A model generated the notes under the pieces. The model was not told the DNA's origin and did no database searches. It saw nothing but the letters and a program-made list of their open reading frames with translations. Positions 8,747-17,953 of a DNA stretch of 44,300 nucleotides are shown here, in pieces. How positions within the stretch are numbered: position 1 is the stretch's first letter; every line of letters starts with the position of its first letter. A program made the translations under genes and the position numbers. Origin of the DNA: Bacteroidota bacterium (GTDB lineage: Bacteria; Bacteroidota; Bacteroidia; Bacteroidales; UBA4417); assembly GCA_013376995.1 (NCBI GenBank), contig JACAAZ010000017.1, positions 57,376 through 101,675 of the forward strand, given 5' to 3'.

Positions 8747-8962
8747 TCCGGAGATGGGATTAAAAAATAAAAATAGTAATAAATGGCAGGAAATTTACCA
8801 GGAATAATTGAGATGAAAAACCATACAATTTTATTATTTAAAAACAGTATAAATTTTTTACATTAAACATTGATCTATAAGTTATTAGGATATTATTTCA
8901 ACCAAATTAACGTAATTGATAATCAAAAACAGGGAAATTAAATCCCATCAAATAAAAAAATA

Positions 8963-8970
8963 TAACTTTG
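8963..8970 (+). promoter_or_regulatory. Bacteroidota -7 box TAACTTTG before the protease pair
   Basis: TAACTTTG ends 36 bases before the ATG of the Kgp-type protease. It lies in a very AT-rich 260-base gap. No similar box is seen in the 30-base gap between the two protease genes, which suggests one transcript for both. Confidence 0.5.
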
Positions 8971-9006
8971 TCTTGATTAATCAGGTCAAATCATATCCGT
9001 AATATT

Positions 9007-12000
9007 ATGAAAATCACCAGCTTACTCCGTTCACAAGTACTACTTTCGATAATTGCATTAGCTGTTTCTTCACAGATCCATGCTATTGATTATGTTCAAC
9101 TTAAGCCAGGAGCTGAAAACAGGCTAGATGTTACTGAAAGCTCATACCTGCATCTGCAGGTTGCAAACACTTTCAGCACATTTGGCTACCTGAACCAGGA
9201 AACCACAAAAGGCTCTTTTGCACAAATCTATGCTAAAGGTTATTCAAAAAGCACTCAGGTTGGTGATCCTGAATTGCCGGTAATGAGCAGGTTGATAGAG
9301 GTCCCGGTTGATGCTGTTCCTGAAATAAGGATAGTGAGTTATACGATAACTGATTATGATCTCAGCAATTACGGTGTTACCGCCAAAATATTTCCTTTGC
9401 AGCCCCCGCATGCTAAAAATGCTTCTTCATCTTCTGAATTTGCCTATAACACAGCCTCCTACCAGCAGAATAAATTTTTAGGAGGAGAACTCGCTAAGGT
9501 TGAAATCCAGGGATTCCTTAGGGGAGTAAGGCTTGCTAACCTGATCATTTCACCTGTTCAATATAATCCTGTTACCAATACCCTCAGGGTTTATGAAAAC
9601 CTGGTGGTTGATGTCAGGTTTACCGGTGCAAATATTGCCAAAACCAGGGAAATGCGCTCAAAATTTGATTCGCCTTATTTCCACAGCATATTCAATAAGG
9701 TTATTAACCTTCAGCCTGTTGAAACCGATCGCGATACCATCATGAAAATGCCGGTAAAATATGTAATCGTTTCTCCTCCTATGTTTCATGATGCATTGCA
9801 GCCCCTGGTTCAATGGAAAACCCGCAAAGGATTCACCGTAGTTCAGGCATATACTGATAACCCTGCCGTCGGAACAACATTTAACTCGATCAAAGCCTAC
9901 CTGCAAGGACTCTATACAAACAGTACCGCCATGGACCCTGCTCCTTCATTCGTGCTTTTTGTTGGTGATGTTGACCAGGTTCCTTCCTACAATTGTGGCA
10001 GCCATGTGAGCGATCTCTATTATTGCGAATATTCAGGCGATTTCCTCCCGGAAGTATACTATGGCAGGTTTTCCGCAACCAATCTCACTGAATTGCAGCC
10101 GCAGATCAACAAAACGCTGGAGTATGAACAATACCAGATGCCGGATCCTTCGTACCTGAATGAATGTGTGATGGTTGCCGGTGCTGATGCAAGCTATGGC
10201 CCTGTTTGGGGAAATGGTCAGATCAATTATGGCACAAATTACTATTTCAATCCTGATCATGGCCTTACATCCCATACCTACCTGCAGCCTGAACCTGCCG
10301 GTGGCAATTATGCAACGAATATTCATACCAATGTTAGCAATGGGGTTTGCTATGCCAATTACACTGCTCACGGAAGTGAGGATGGTTGGGCAGATCCTTC
10401 CTTCACCATAGCTGACGTGGCCAATTTGCAAAATGCCCATAAATACCCCCTTATGGTTGGGAATTGCTGCCTGACCAACCGTTTCGATGTAAACTGTTTC
10501 GGCGAAGCTCTTCTCCGCGCCCAGGATAAAGGTGCCCTGGCATACATTGGCGGTACCAATGTTAGCTATTGGGATGAAGACTTTTACTGGGGCGTAGGTG
10601 TCGGGCCAATTGTTGTAACCCCGACCTATGAAGAGAACGGCCTTGGGGCATATGACCGCACATTCCACGATCATGGTGAACCCATGGAAGAATGGTACAG
10701 CACTACGGCACAGATGATATTTGCCGGAAACCTTGCAGTGCAGGAATCAACTTCAAGCATGAAACAGTATTATTGGGAAATTTATGCACTGATGGGCGAC
10801 CCTTCACTTATGGTTTACTTCTCGGTGCCACCCGCAATGACTGTCGATTATACTCCATTACTTCCTTTAGGCTCCCCCATTTTCAGCGTTCATACTGAAC
10901 CTTATGCCTATGTTGCAATTTCTAAAAACAACGTATTGCATGGTGCGGTTGAAGCTGACGCTACAGGCCTTGCCAATATCCAGCTGATGCCATTTACCGA
11001 ACCAGGTTATGCAACAGTAGTCATCACCAAACAGAACCGCCAGCCTTATATTGATTCCGTTATGGTCGCTTCACCTGACGGGCCTTACCTGGTGCTGGAC
11101 AACTACCTTATCAAAGACCAGGGCGGTAACAACAACCAGGTTCCTGAGTTTGGTGAACCGCTGACCATGGATCTCAGCATGAAGAACTTCGGGAATAGTG
11201 ATGCTATAAACACATTGTCAACTCTTTCAACCACCGATCCATATGTTTCCGTAACCGCTGCCACCCATACATGGCCTGTCATTACAAGCAATGGAAGCGC
11301 TTCAGCTACTGACGCCTTCATAATCCAGGCTCATGACTATGTCCCGGATCTACATACTGCCAATTTCACTTTGACTTCGGTTACCGACACCAATACTTTC
11401 TCTTCAGGTTTCAATATCCAGTTCCTGGCTCCTGCCCTCTCAGCAGGTATTTTCACCTTAGATGAAGCAACAGGTGGAAATGGGAACGGGCAGCTCGATC
11501 CGGGAGAAACTATTTATGTTACAATTCCAACAAGCAATACCGGGCATTGTACCTCTTCCGCACTCTCTGCACAGTTATTCGTGTTCGGTGATTACATTAC
11601 CATTAACACGCCGGCTCAGTCACTTCCTGCCCTGGCTCCGGGTGGTACCGTTGAATCTACTTTCAGTTTCACCATCAGCCCCGACGCTCCCCTTGGAACA
11701 GAATTTTCACTTTACTTCACGGTAACCGCAGGCCCATACAATGCTGTATCCAGCCTTTTCCCAACTGTTGGGCCCCAGATAGAAGACTATGAAACCAATA
11801 ATTTCAGCAGGTATAGCTGGAGGATGACAGGAAACCAGGGATGGAAAATCAGCCCGACCATCAAATCGCAGGGAAATTTTGGTTCACAATCCGGCACCCT
11901 CGGTAATTCACAACGCTCAGAAATGTACCTTGACGTAATTGTTCTCTCCTCAGATACCATCTCTTTCTACCGGAAGGTTTCTTCAGAATCTGGCTATGAC

Positions 12001-12930
12001 TACCTGAAGTTCTACCTCGATGGGGTTGAAATGGGTAAATGGTCAGGAACTATGGATTGGGCAAGGGTTAGTTACCCGGTACTGGCAGGACCACACCGTT
12101 TTAGCTGGGCTTACGAAACAGATGAGTCTACTTTGTCTGGACAAAATGCCGGGTGGATAGACTATATTGTTTTCCCTCCTTTCAGCGAAAATCCTACAGG
12201 TCCTCTTGCCATCAATATGCTTGCAATTCCCCCTGTTGTTTGCCCGGGTAGTTCCTCACAATTGTATGCTTTCGCAACGGGAGGGAGCGGCAACTATGCC
12301 TATAGCTGGTCGCCAGCTGCTACACTCAACAACGACAATACATTCAACCCGGTTGCTACTCCTGTTGAAAACACGTTCTACCATGTGATCATCACCTCCG
12401 GATTATTTACATCAAGCAGTGATATTGAAGTTACCTTGGGCGAAATTCCTTCCACACCAGTGGTAACCCTTAATGGTGACCATTTTGAATCATCGGCAGC
12501 AACCGGAAACCAATGGTATAACAGCCAGGGTATAATAGCAGGAGCTACAGATCAGATCTATAAGCCAGAGCACACGGATTCATATTACACCATTGTTACC
12601 AATCAGAATGGATGCTCATCCCAGCCTTCTGACCAAATTTACTATGGATTCGTTGGAGTCAAAGGTGAAAGCAACCAGGGATTTCACATCTATCCGAATC
12701 CTTTCGAAGATAAATTCTTCCTTGATTATACACTTAAAACAGCATCATCAGTGAAAATTGCCATCTATGATGCGATTGGAAACGAAGCCATGTCCATGAA
12801 CCTGGGCCAGAAAGCAGCAGGGACTTACAAGCTTAAAATCGACGGAAGCAAGCTAGCCACAGGTATTTACTACTGCAAACTATACACGGGTAACGAAGTC
12901 CTTGTGACCAAGGTGATCCGAAACAACTAA
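9007..12930 (+). CDS. Lysine-gingipain-like (Kgp-type) C25 cysteine protease with T9SS sorting domain
   Basis: A 1307-residue secreted protease. It has a signal peptide (about 1-26), an N-terminal propeptide (to about 245) and a C25 catalytic domain (about 250-620). The catalytic His is H455 in NYTAHGSE and the catalytic Cys is C488 in VGNCCLTNRF. Their 33-residue spacing equals that of gingipains. The segments VGNCC, CFGEALLRAQDKGA and SYWDEDFYW follow P. gingivalis Kgp closely as I recall it. T453 and D525 fall where Kgp has its lysine-pocket residues Thr442 and Asp516. An Ig-like domain (SYVAISKNNV-like stretch), Asn/Gly-rich beta domains, a MAM/jelly-roll-like domain (about 925-1065) and a PKD-like domain follow. 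The end (IYPNPFEDKFFLDY to KVIRNN) is a T9SS type A sorting domain. Lysine specificity is an inference. Confidence 0.9.
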   Translation: MKITSLLRSQVLLSIIALAVSSQIHAIDYVQLKPGAENRLDVTESSYLHLQVANTFSTFGYLNQETTKGSFAQIYAKGYSKSTQVGDPELPVMSRLIEVPVDAVPEIRIVSYTITDYDLSNYGVTAKIFPLQPPHAKNASSSSEFAYNTASYQQNKFLGGELAKVEIQGFLRGVRLANLIISPVQYNPVTNTLRVYENLVVDVRFTGANIAKTREMRSKFDSPYFHSIFNKVINLQPVETDRDTIMKMPVKYVIVSPPMFHDALQPLVQWKTRKGFTVVQAYTDNPAVGTTFNSIKAYLQGLYTNSTAMDPAPSFVLFVGDVDQVPSYNCGSHVSDLYYCEYSGDFLPEVYYGRFSATNLTELQPQINKTLEYEQYQMPDPSYLNECVMVAGADASYGPVWGNGQINYGTNYYFNPDHGLTSHTYLQPEPAGGNYATNIHTNVSNGVCYANYTAHGSEDGWADPSFTIADVANLQNAHKYPLMVGNCCLTNRFDVNCFGEALLRAQDKGALAYIGGTNVSYWDEDFYWGVGVGPIVVTPTYEENGLGAYDRTFHDHGEPMEEWYSTTAQMIFAGNLAVQESTSSMKQYYWEIYALMGDPSLMVYFSVPPAMTVDYTPLLPLGSPIFSVHTEPYAYVAISKNNVLHGAVEADATGLANIQLMPFTEPGYATVVITKQNRQPYIDSVMVASPDGPYLVLDNYLIKDQGGNNNQVPEFGEPLTMDLSMKNFGNSDAINTLSTLSTTDPYVSVTAATHTWPVITSNGSASATDAFIIQAHDYVPDLHTANFTLTSVTDTNTFSSGFNIQFLAPALSAGIFTLDEATGGNGNGQLDPGETIYVTIPTSNTGHCTSSALSAQLFVFGDYITINTPAQSLPALAPGGTVESTFSFTISPDAPLGTEFSLYFTVTAGPYNAVSSLFPTVGPQIEDYETNNFSRYSWRMTGNQGWKISPTIKSQGNFGSQSGTLGNSQRSEMYLDVIVLSSDTISFYRKVSSESGYDYLKFYLDGVEMGKWSGTMDWARVSYPVLAGPHRFSWAYETDESTLSGQNAGWIDYIVFPPFSENPTGPLAINMLAIPPVVCPGSSSQLYAFATGGSGNYAYSWSPAATLNNDNTFNPVATPVENTFYHVIITSGLFTSSSDIEVTLGEIPSTPVVTLNGDHFESSAATGNQWYNSQGIIAGATDQIYKPEHTDSYYTIVTNQNGCSSQPSDQIYYGFVGVKGESNQGFHIYPNPFEDKFFLDYTLKTASSVKIAIYDAIGNEAMSMNLGQKAAGTYKLKIDGSKLATGIYYCKLYTGNEVLVTKVIRNN

Positions 12931-12960
12931 TACCATCAAACCGATAAAACAAACCATTCA

Positions 12961-15900
12961 ATGAAGAAAAATCTGCTACTGATCCTGGCAATGATTGTCA
13001 TGACCAATCTGTTTGCCGGGCAATGGACATCCATACGTTCCCAGGTTCCAACCCAAGCCAGGACTGAACTGATCTCTTCCGACATCAGCACCTCCATTAT
13101 TCATTTTTCGCTGGATGGTTATTTCCTGAATCCTGTCAATACGCCACATGGCACGGAATACACTGTTTCTGTTGACAACAGCACTCATATCCTGCAGAAA
13201 GGTGCGCCGGATCTTCCCAAGCTTACAGCATCCGTTATTATCCCGGATATGGCTTTGATGAACCTGGAAGTGGTTTCTTCATCGTATACGGACTTTGAAA
13301 ATGTAAGTATTGCCCCTTCAAAGGGAAACCTTATGCGGGATATTGATCCTTCAACCATACCTTTTGAGTATGGCAGGGCCTATTCACAGGATGCATTCTT
13401 CCCAACCTCATCAGCAGAACTCCGTGATCCTTTTATTCTAAGGGATTACCGGGGACAGACTATCATAGCAAATCCATTTGTTTATAATCCTGTTACGAGG
13501 ATTCTAAGAGTTTACTCTGATATTACAGTCAGGGTATTCCAATCAGGTACAAGTCAATTCAATGCTTTCAACAGGTCATCGATGCCGGGAAGAATAGATC
13601 ATGATTTCGGACAAGTATATTCCCATCAGTTCCTCAATACGGTCCAGGCTGATTATACACCTGTGAATGATTATGGAAGAATGCTCATTATTTGTTACGG
13701 ACAGTTTATGCAGGCTATGCAACCCTTCGTAAACTGGAAAAATGCAATGGGTATTCAGACTGAGATCGTTGATGTAGCGACTGTCGGAAACAGTGCTGAT
13801 GCAATCAAGGCTTATGTAGCCAATTATTACAATACCCATGGCTTGACATTCCTGATGCTTATTGGTGATGCTCCACAAATACCTACAAATACTACCGGAA
13901 GCCTCGGAGGCCCTTCGGACAATGCCTATGGCTACCTTGTAGGAAATGATCATTATCCAGACATTTTCGTGGGCAGGTTTTCGGCCGAGACAGTTGACCA
14001 TGTGAACACCATGGTTCAACGAACTCTTGAATATGAGCAAAACCCGGTTTTGACGCCCAACTGGATGCCAAGTGGCATTGGAATAGGATCCGACCAGGGA
14101 CCAGGTGATGATAATGAATACGACTACCAGCATATCAGGAATATCAGGACCAAGCTGATGGGCTTTACCTATACTGATGTTGCTGAATTGTATGACGGTT
14201 CGCAAGGTGGGGAAGATGCCTCCGGGAATCCAACTCCTGCTATGGTTTCAGCCGAGATCAATGCAGGTGCATCCATTATTAACTATTGCGGACATGGAAG
14301 CCAGACCTCATGGGGGACTACAGGCTTTTCAAATTCCAATGTCAACCAGCTCAGCAACAATCACATGTGGCCCTTCATTTTAAGTGTGGCCTGTGTAAAT
14401 GGTGATTTTGTCTCCGGAACCTGCTTTGCAGAAGCCTGGCTCAGGGCTAAAAACGCTGAAGGCCCAACAGGCGCTGTTGCAACGGTAATGTCAACTATCA
14501 ATCAAAGCTGGGATCCACCTATGGATGGACAAGATGAAATGGACGACTTGCTGGTTGGCACCTATCCCGACAATATTAAACGCACTTTTGGCGGGCTGAC
14601 GATGAATGGCTGCTGCCAGATGAATGATGATTTTGGAACTGATGGAGCCAACATGACCGATACCTGGACCATATTTGGCGATCCATCCCTGTTAGTGAGA
14701 ACTGCCATGCCAACCGCAATGGTGGTTAGTCATGAAGCTCAAGTATTTCTTGGGACTTCAAGCTTCACAGTAAATGTTGATACAGAGGGAGCTCTTGTTG
14801 GTTTAACTGTGAACGGCCAATTTCTCGGATCTGCTTTTGTCATAAACGGAAGTGCAACTATTACCTTCCCTGCATTCCAGACACCGGATTCACTGCATAT
14901 TGTTGTAACAGCATTTAACAAGATCCCCTATCAAGCGGACATAGCCATTATCCCGAACAATGGCCCTTACCTGATCTATAATAACAACCTGATTCACGAT
15001 GCTGCCTATAACAATAACGGGCTTGCAGATTATGGAGAAACGGTAACTCTTGACCTGGCACTTACCAATATTGGAGTTCTTCCTGCAAATAATGTATCTG
15101 TAACAATCCAATCCGCTGATCCTTTCATTACGATCACTGATGCTACGGAAAATTACTCCGCAATTGCTGCAGGGGATACAACAGTTGTTACCGATGGATT
15201 TGCCTTCGAAATCTCAGCAGCAATTCCTGATCAGCATACGATCCCGTTCCAGTATTCAGCCACCAATGGCACAGATACCTGGACAGGTAGTTTTACTATT
15301 ACAGCACATGCCGGGGTACTTAAATATTCATCCTTTACCATTTCTGATCCTAACGGGAATAACAATGGCAAGGCTGATCCCGGCGAAACATTTGACCTGC
15401 TTGTCAAGATCACAAATAGCGGTACTGCAGATCTAACCAATGTAACCGGGCAGATCTCCTTCAATGATCCTTATGTTAGCCTTCTTTCCTCCCCGGCACA
15501 GGCTTATGACAATATTGCCCCTGGCATAACCGTGCAGCGCTCTTTTACCATAACAGCAGATCCTTTAACTCCAAGTGGTCATGTGGTTCCAGCTGCATTC
15601 CTGATGACCGCCGACCTGGGATTAAACCTCACCTCCGCATTGAACCTGGTAATTGGGCAAATACCGGTTGCAGTCATTGATCTTGATGGAAACCTGAATT
15701 CAGGGCCGTTAATGCTCAATGCGCTCAATGCCAACAATGTATTTGCTGAATATAAGAACGTATTGCCTGCAGATCTTTCAGGATACAAAACCTTGTTTGT
15801 ATGCCTGGGAACCAATGACAAAAAACATGTTTTAACCAATCCTGAAGGGCAACAACTAACTGATTTCCTGAATAACGGAGGTCGTTTGTACATGGAAGGT

Positions 15901-16782
15901 GGTGACACATGGTATTATGACCCTAAAACCCCTGTTCATCCTTTATTCAAAGCTAGTGGCGTTACCGATGGAGGCAATGACCTTTCCATTGAAAATGGTA
16001 TGCCTGGCACCTTTGCTGACAGTTTGTCCTTCGCTTTCACAGGTGATAATGAATATATTGATCATATTGTAGCCCTTACCCCTGCCTTCAGCCTTTTCAA
16101 AAATGCCACACCCGCATATTATTCAGCAGTAGCTTACGACCAGGGAACCTACAAAACCATCGCCTCTTCCTTTGAGTTTGGTGGACTGAGCAATGCTGCA
16201 TTCCCTTCTACAAGGAATGAATATATGAGAAGGATCATCGAATTCTTCGGAATCCTTTCTACACAATTAACCGCCAACTTCATGGGAAACCCTGTGAATA
16301 TATGTGATGGCGGTTCAGTAACATTCCAGGATTTCTCGACCGGTGGGGCTATTTCCTGGAACTGGACTTTCCCTGGTGGAGTACCCGGTTCGAGCAATGA
16401 GGCAGAACCTACTGTGGTTTATAACAATCCCGGCCTGTATGATGTTACACTGATCATTTCTAATGGCACCACGACAGATACACTCATCAAAACAGCCTAT
16501 GTCTGGGTTGAATACTGTACAGGAGTCAAAACTGAAAACGCAGGGAATTTAACAATTTACCCGAATCCTGCTTCCGCATCAGCAACCATCAACTTCGGCG
16601 CAATGAAAGGGATGGGAGTATTAACTGTCGCAGATGCAACCGGAAGGATTGTCTATACCGATAGGAGCGTTTCTCTTGAGTCTCCTTATGTAATGAAATT
16701 GAATGGCATCCCGGCAGGCATATATTTCCTGACAACATCCACTTCAACAGGAAGTTTTGTTGGCAAATTGGTTGTCAGGTAG
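12961..16782 (+). CDS. Arginine-gingipain-like (Rgp-type) C25 cysteine protease with PKD and T9SS sorting domains
   Basis: A 1273-residue secreted protease whose start lies 30 bases after the stop of the Kgp-type gene. It has a signal peptide (about 1-20), a propeptide to about 231, then a catalytic domain beginning YTPVNDYGRM, very close to the start of mature RgpB as I recall it. The catalytic pair is H445 (CGHGSQTSWGT) and C478 (VACVNGDF). D388 (NEYDYQH) and W517 (STINQSW) fall at the RgpB arginine-pocket positions Asp163 and Trp284. DTWTIFGDPSLLVRT closes the domain. Two GNNNG-DxGE-type beta domains, a further alpha/beta-looking segment (about 900-1090), a PKD domain (about 1105-1185) and a T9SS type A tail (IYPNPASAS to KLVVR) follow. 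Residue 231, just before the catalytic domain, is Asp, whereas RgpB has Arg. Confidence 0.92.
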   Translation: MKKNLLLILAMIVMTNLFAGQWTSIRSQVPTQARTELISSDISTSIIHFSLDGYFLNPVNTPHGTEYTVSVDNSTHILQKGAPDLPKLTASVIIPDMALMNLEVVSSSYTDFENVSIAPSKGNLMRDIDPSTIPFEYGRAYSQDAFFPTSSAELRDPFILRDYRGQTIIANPFVYNPVTRILRVYSDITVRVFQSGTSQFNAFNRSSMPGRIDHDFGQVYSHQFLNTVQADYTPVNDYGRMLIICYGQFMQAMQPFVNWKNAMGIQTEIVDVATVGNSADAIKAYVANYYNTHGLTFLMLIGDAPQIPTNTTGSLGGPSDNAYGYLVGNDHYPDIFVGRFSAETVDHVNTMVQRTLEYEQNPVLTPNWMPSGIGIGSDQGPGDDNEYDYQHIRNIRTKLMGFTYTDVAELYDGSQGGEDASGNPTPAMVSAEINAGASIINYCGHGSQTSWGTTGFSNSNVNQLSNNHMWPFILSVACVNGDFVSGTCFAEAWLRAKNAEGPTGAVATVMSTINQSWDPPMDGQDEMDDLLVGTYPDNIKRTFGGLTMNGCCQMNDDFGTDGANMTDTWTIFGDPSLLVRTAMPTAMVVSHEAQVFLGTSSFTVNVDTEGALVGLTVNGQFLGSAFVINGSATITFPAFQTPDSLHIVVTAFNKIPYQADIAIIPNNGPYLIYNNNLIHDAAYNNNGLADYGETVTLDLALTNIGVLPANNVSVTIQSADPFITITDATENYSAIAAGDTTVVTDGFAFEISAAIPDQHTIPFQYSATNGTDTWTGSFTITAHAGVLKYSSFTISDPNGNNNGKADPGETFDLLVKITNSGTADLTNVTGQISFNDPYVSLLSSPAQAYDNIAPGITVQRSFTITADPLTPSGHVVPAAFLMTADLGLNLTSALNLVIGQIPVAVIDLDGNLNSGPLMLNALNANNVFAEYKNVLPADLSGYKTLFVCLGTNDKKHVLTNPEGQQLTDFLNNGGRLYMEGGDTWYYDPKTPVHPLFKASGVTDGGNDLSIENGMPGTFADSLSFAFTGDNEYIDHIVALTPAFSLFKNATPAYYSAVAYDQGTYKTIASSFEFGGLSNAAFPSTRNEYMRRIIEFFGILSTQLTANFMGNPVNICDGGSVTFQDFSTGGAISWNWTFPGGVPGSSNEAEPTVVYNNPGLYDVTLIISNGTTTDTLIKTAYVWVEYCTGVKTENAGNLTIYPNPASASATINFGAMKGMGVLTVADATGRIVYTDRSVSLESPYVMKLNGIPAGIYFLTTSTSTGSFVGKLVVR

Positions 16783-16884
16783 TAAAATTCTGAACCTGAT
16801 CAAGGTATTGTAATGTTCGACTGATATTGGCAGGAAACCAGAGTCTGGATTTCGCGTCAGTATGACGATCACAACCCGCAATAT

Positions 16885-16921
16885 CCTTTGTGATTACTTT
16901 GTGACTTGGTGTCATTGTGGC
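16885..16921. repeat. Dispersed intergenic repeat, copy 1 (inverted relative to 43183-43218)
   Basis: This stretch matches the reverse complement of 43183-43218 in about 80% of positions by eye; both contain CCTT-GTGATT, GTGACTT, GTGTC and GTGGC in order. It lies between the convergent protease and TonB genes. It is too short to encode anything, and no target-site duplication was identified. Confidence 0.5.
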
Positions 16922-17011
16922 ATTTTACTTTTATCAACCCAGGCTTGTACCTGGAATCCAGCCAGAATTCATCAGCCAGTCAGTATTTCAATTCCGTTGG
17001 GAAAAAGCCCT

Positions 17012-17821
17012 CTATCTGATCGTGAAATCAACAGGCATGATCATCATGCAGGCTGTAGGTTTTCCTTTGTAGTAAGCCGGTTTCCATGAGGGCATTGCCC
17101 TGATTAGCCGGATTGCTTCCATATCGAGTTCTGGATCAACGCCTTTAACAACCCTGGCATTATCAATATTCCCATCTGGCTTCACCACAAAACTTACTAC
17201 TGTACTTCCATGAATTCCATGGATGAGGGCATTTTCCGGGTAATGCTGGTTCTTATAAAAGTAGGATTGAATTGCAAGATAGCCACCCGGGTACTCGGGC
17301 ACCTTTTCTAACATAATGATCAATGAATCACTCATTTCTGATTTGGCCCTGTTCACCTGGTTTTCATGTTTCTTCAGGAGATCATCCACAAGTCGTTTGT
17401 GAGTAGTATCCTCCGTTTCAGTCCGGACGGGCTTAAGTTCAATCACAGGGATTACCCTTTTCCTGGCTATTGCCTGTTCCTGATCTTCAACCGCATTTGG
17501 TTCAAGGGTAAGTCGTGGCGGAAGCGGCTCATCCGGCTGTATTTGAGATAGTTGGCTTAACAAGGTAACCATATCATGATCATAACTAAGGCTATCCATT
17601 TTTACCATATCAGACGGGCTAAACCTCTTGTTCCAGGGCTGAATCTCAATAAAAAAGACGGTAAGTATAAACACAACAAAACCTGTTAAAGCCCATAACA
17701 TGCTTACCATTAGCCTGCGGCGATGCGTTGAACGCAGGTTATAGCAACCATAATCCTTGTTCCTGGATTCAAAAACAAGGTCATCGAGGGTTCGTATCCT
17801 TTTTTCCTTAGGAGCGGGCAT
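17012..17821 (-). CDS. TonB family energy-transducing protein
   Basis: A 269-residue protein with a short cytoplasmic N-terminus and one transmembrane helix (about residues 38-60). A periplasmic linker follows, containing a Pro-rich patch (PDEPLPPRLT), and then a C-terminal TonB domain (about 180-269). The TonB domain is shown by YPENALIHGIHGSTVVSFVV, KPDGNIDNARVVKG and a MPSWKPAYYKGKP end. It would couple the inner-membrane proton gradient (through ExbB/ExbD, not present here) to outer-membrane receptors such as SusC-like transporters. The N-terminal RNKDYGCYNLR segment is common in Bacteroidota TonB proteins. A TAnnTTTG box lies at 17850-17857. It is convergent with the protease genes and probably monocistronic. 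Confidence 0.9.
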   Translation of the reverse strand: MPAPKEKRIRTLDDLVFESRNKDYGCYNLRSTHRRRLMVSMLWALTGFVVFILTVFFIEIQPWNKRFSPSDMVKMDSLSYDHDMVTLLSQLSQIQPDEPLPPRLTLEPNAVEDQEQAIARKRVIPVIELKPVRTETEDTTHKRLVDDLLKKHENQVNRAKSEMSDSLIIMLEKVPEYPGGYLAIQSYFYKNQHYPENALIHGIHGSTVVSFVVKPDGNIDNARVVKGVDPELDMEAIRLIRAMPSWKPAYYKGKPTACMMIMPVDFTIR

Positions 17822-17849
17822 TAGAACAAGTCAATGTGAAGATCTTCTA

Positions 17850-17857
17850 CAAAAATA
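17850..17857 (-). promoter_or_regulatory. Bacteroidota -7 box TATTTTTG for the tonB-family gene
   Basis: The minus strand reads TATTTTTG, 28 bases before the ATG at 17821, giving a leader of about 20 bases. Confidence 0.45.
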
Positions 17858-17953
17858 GGAACATTTAGGTGGCGAAGCCTTTTGCATTGACCGGCAAAAC
17901 AACTTCTGTTGAATAACGCAGGAAATGCCACCTTCATACATGATTATCCACAA

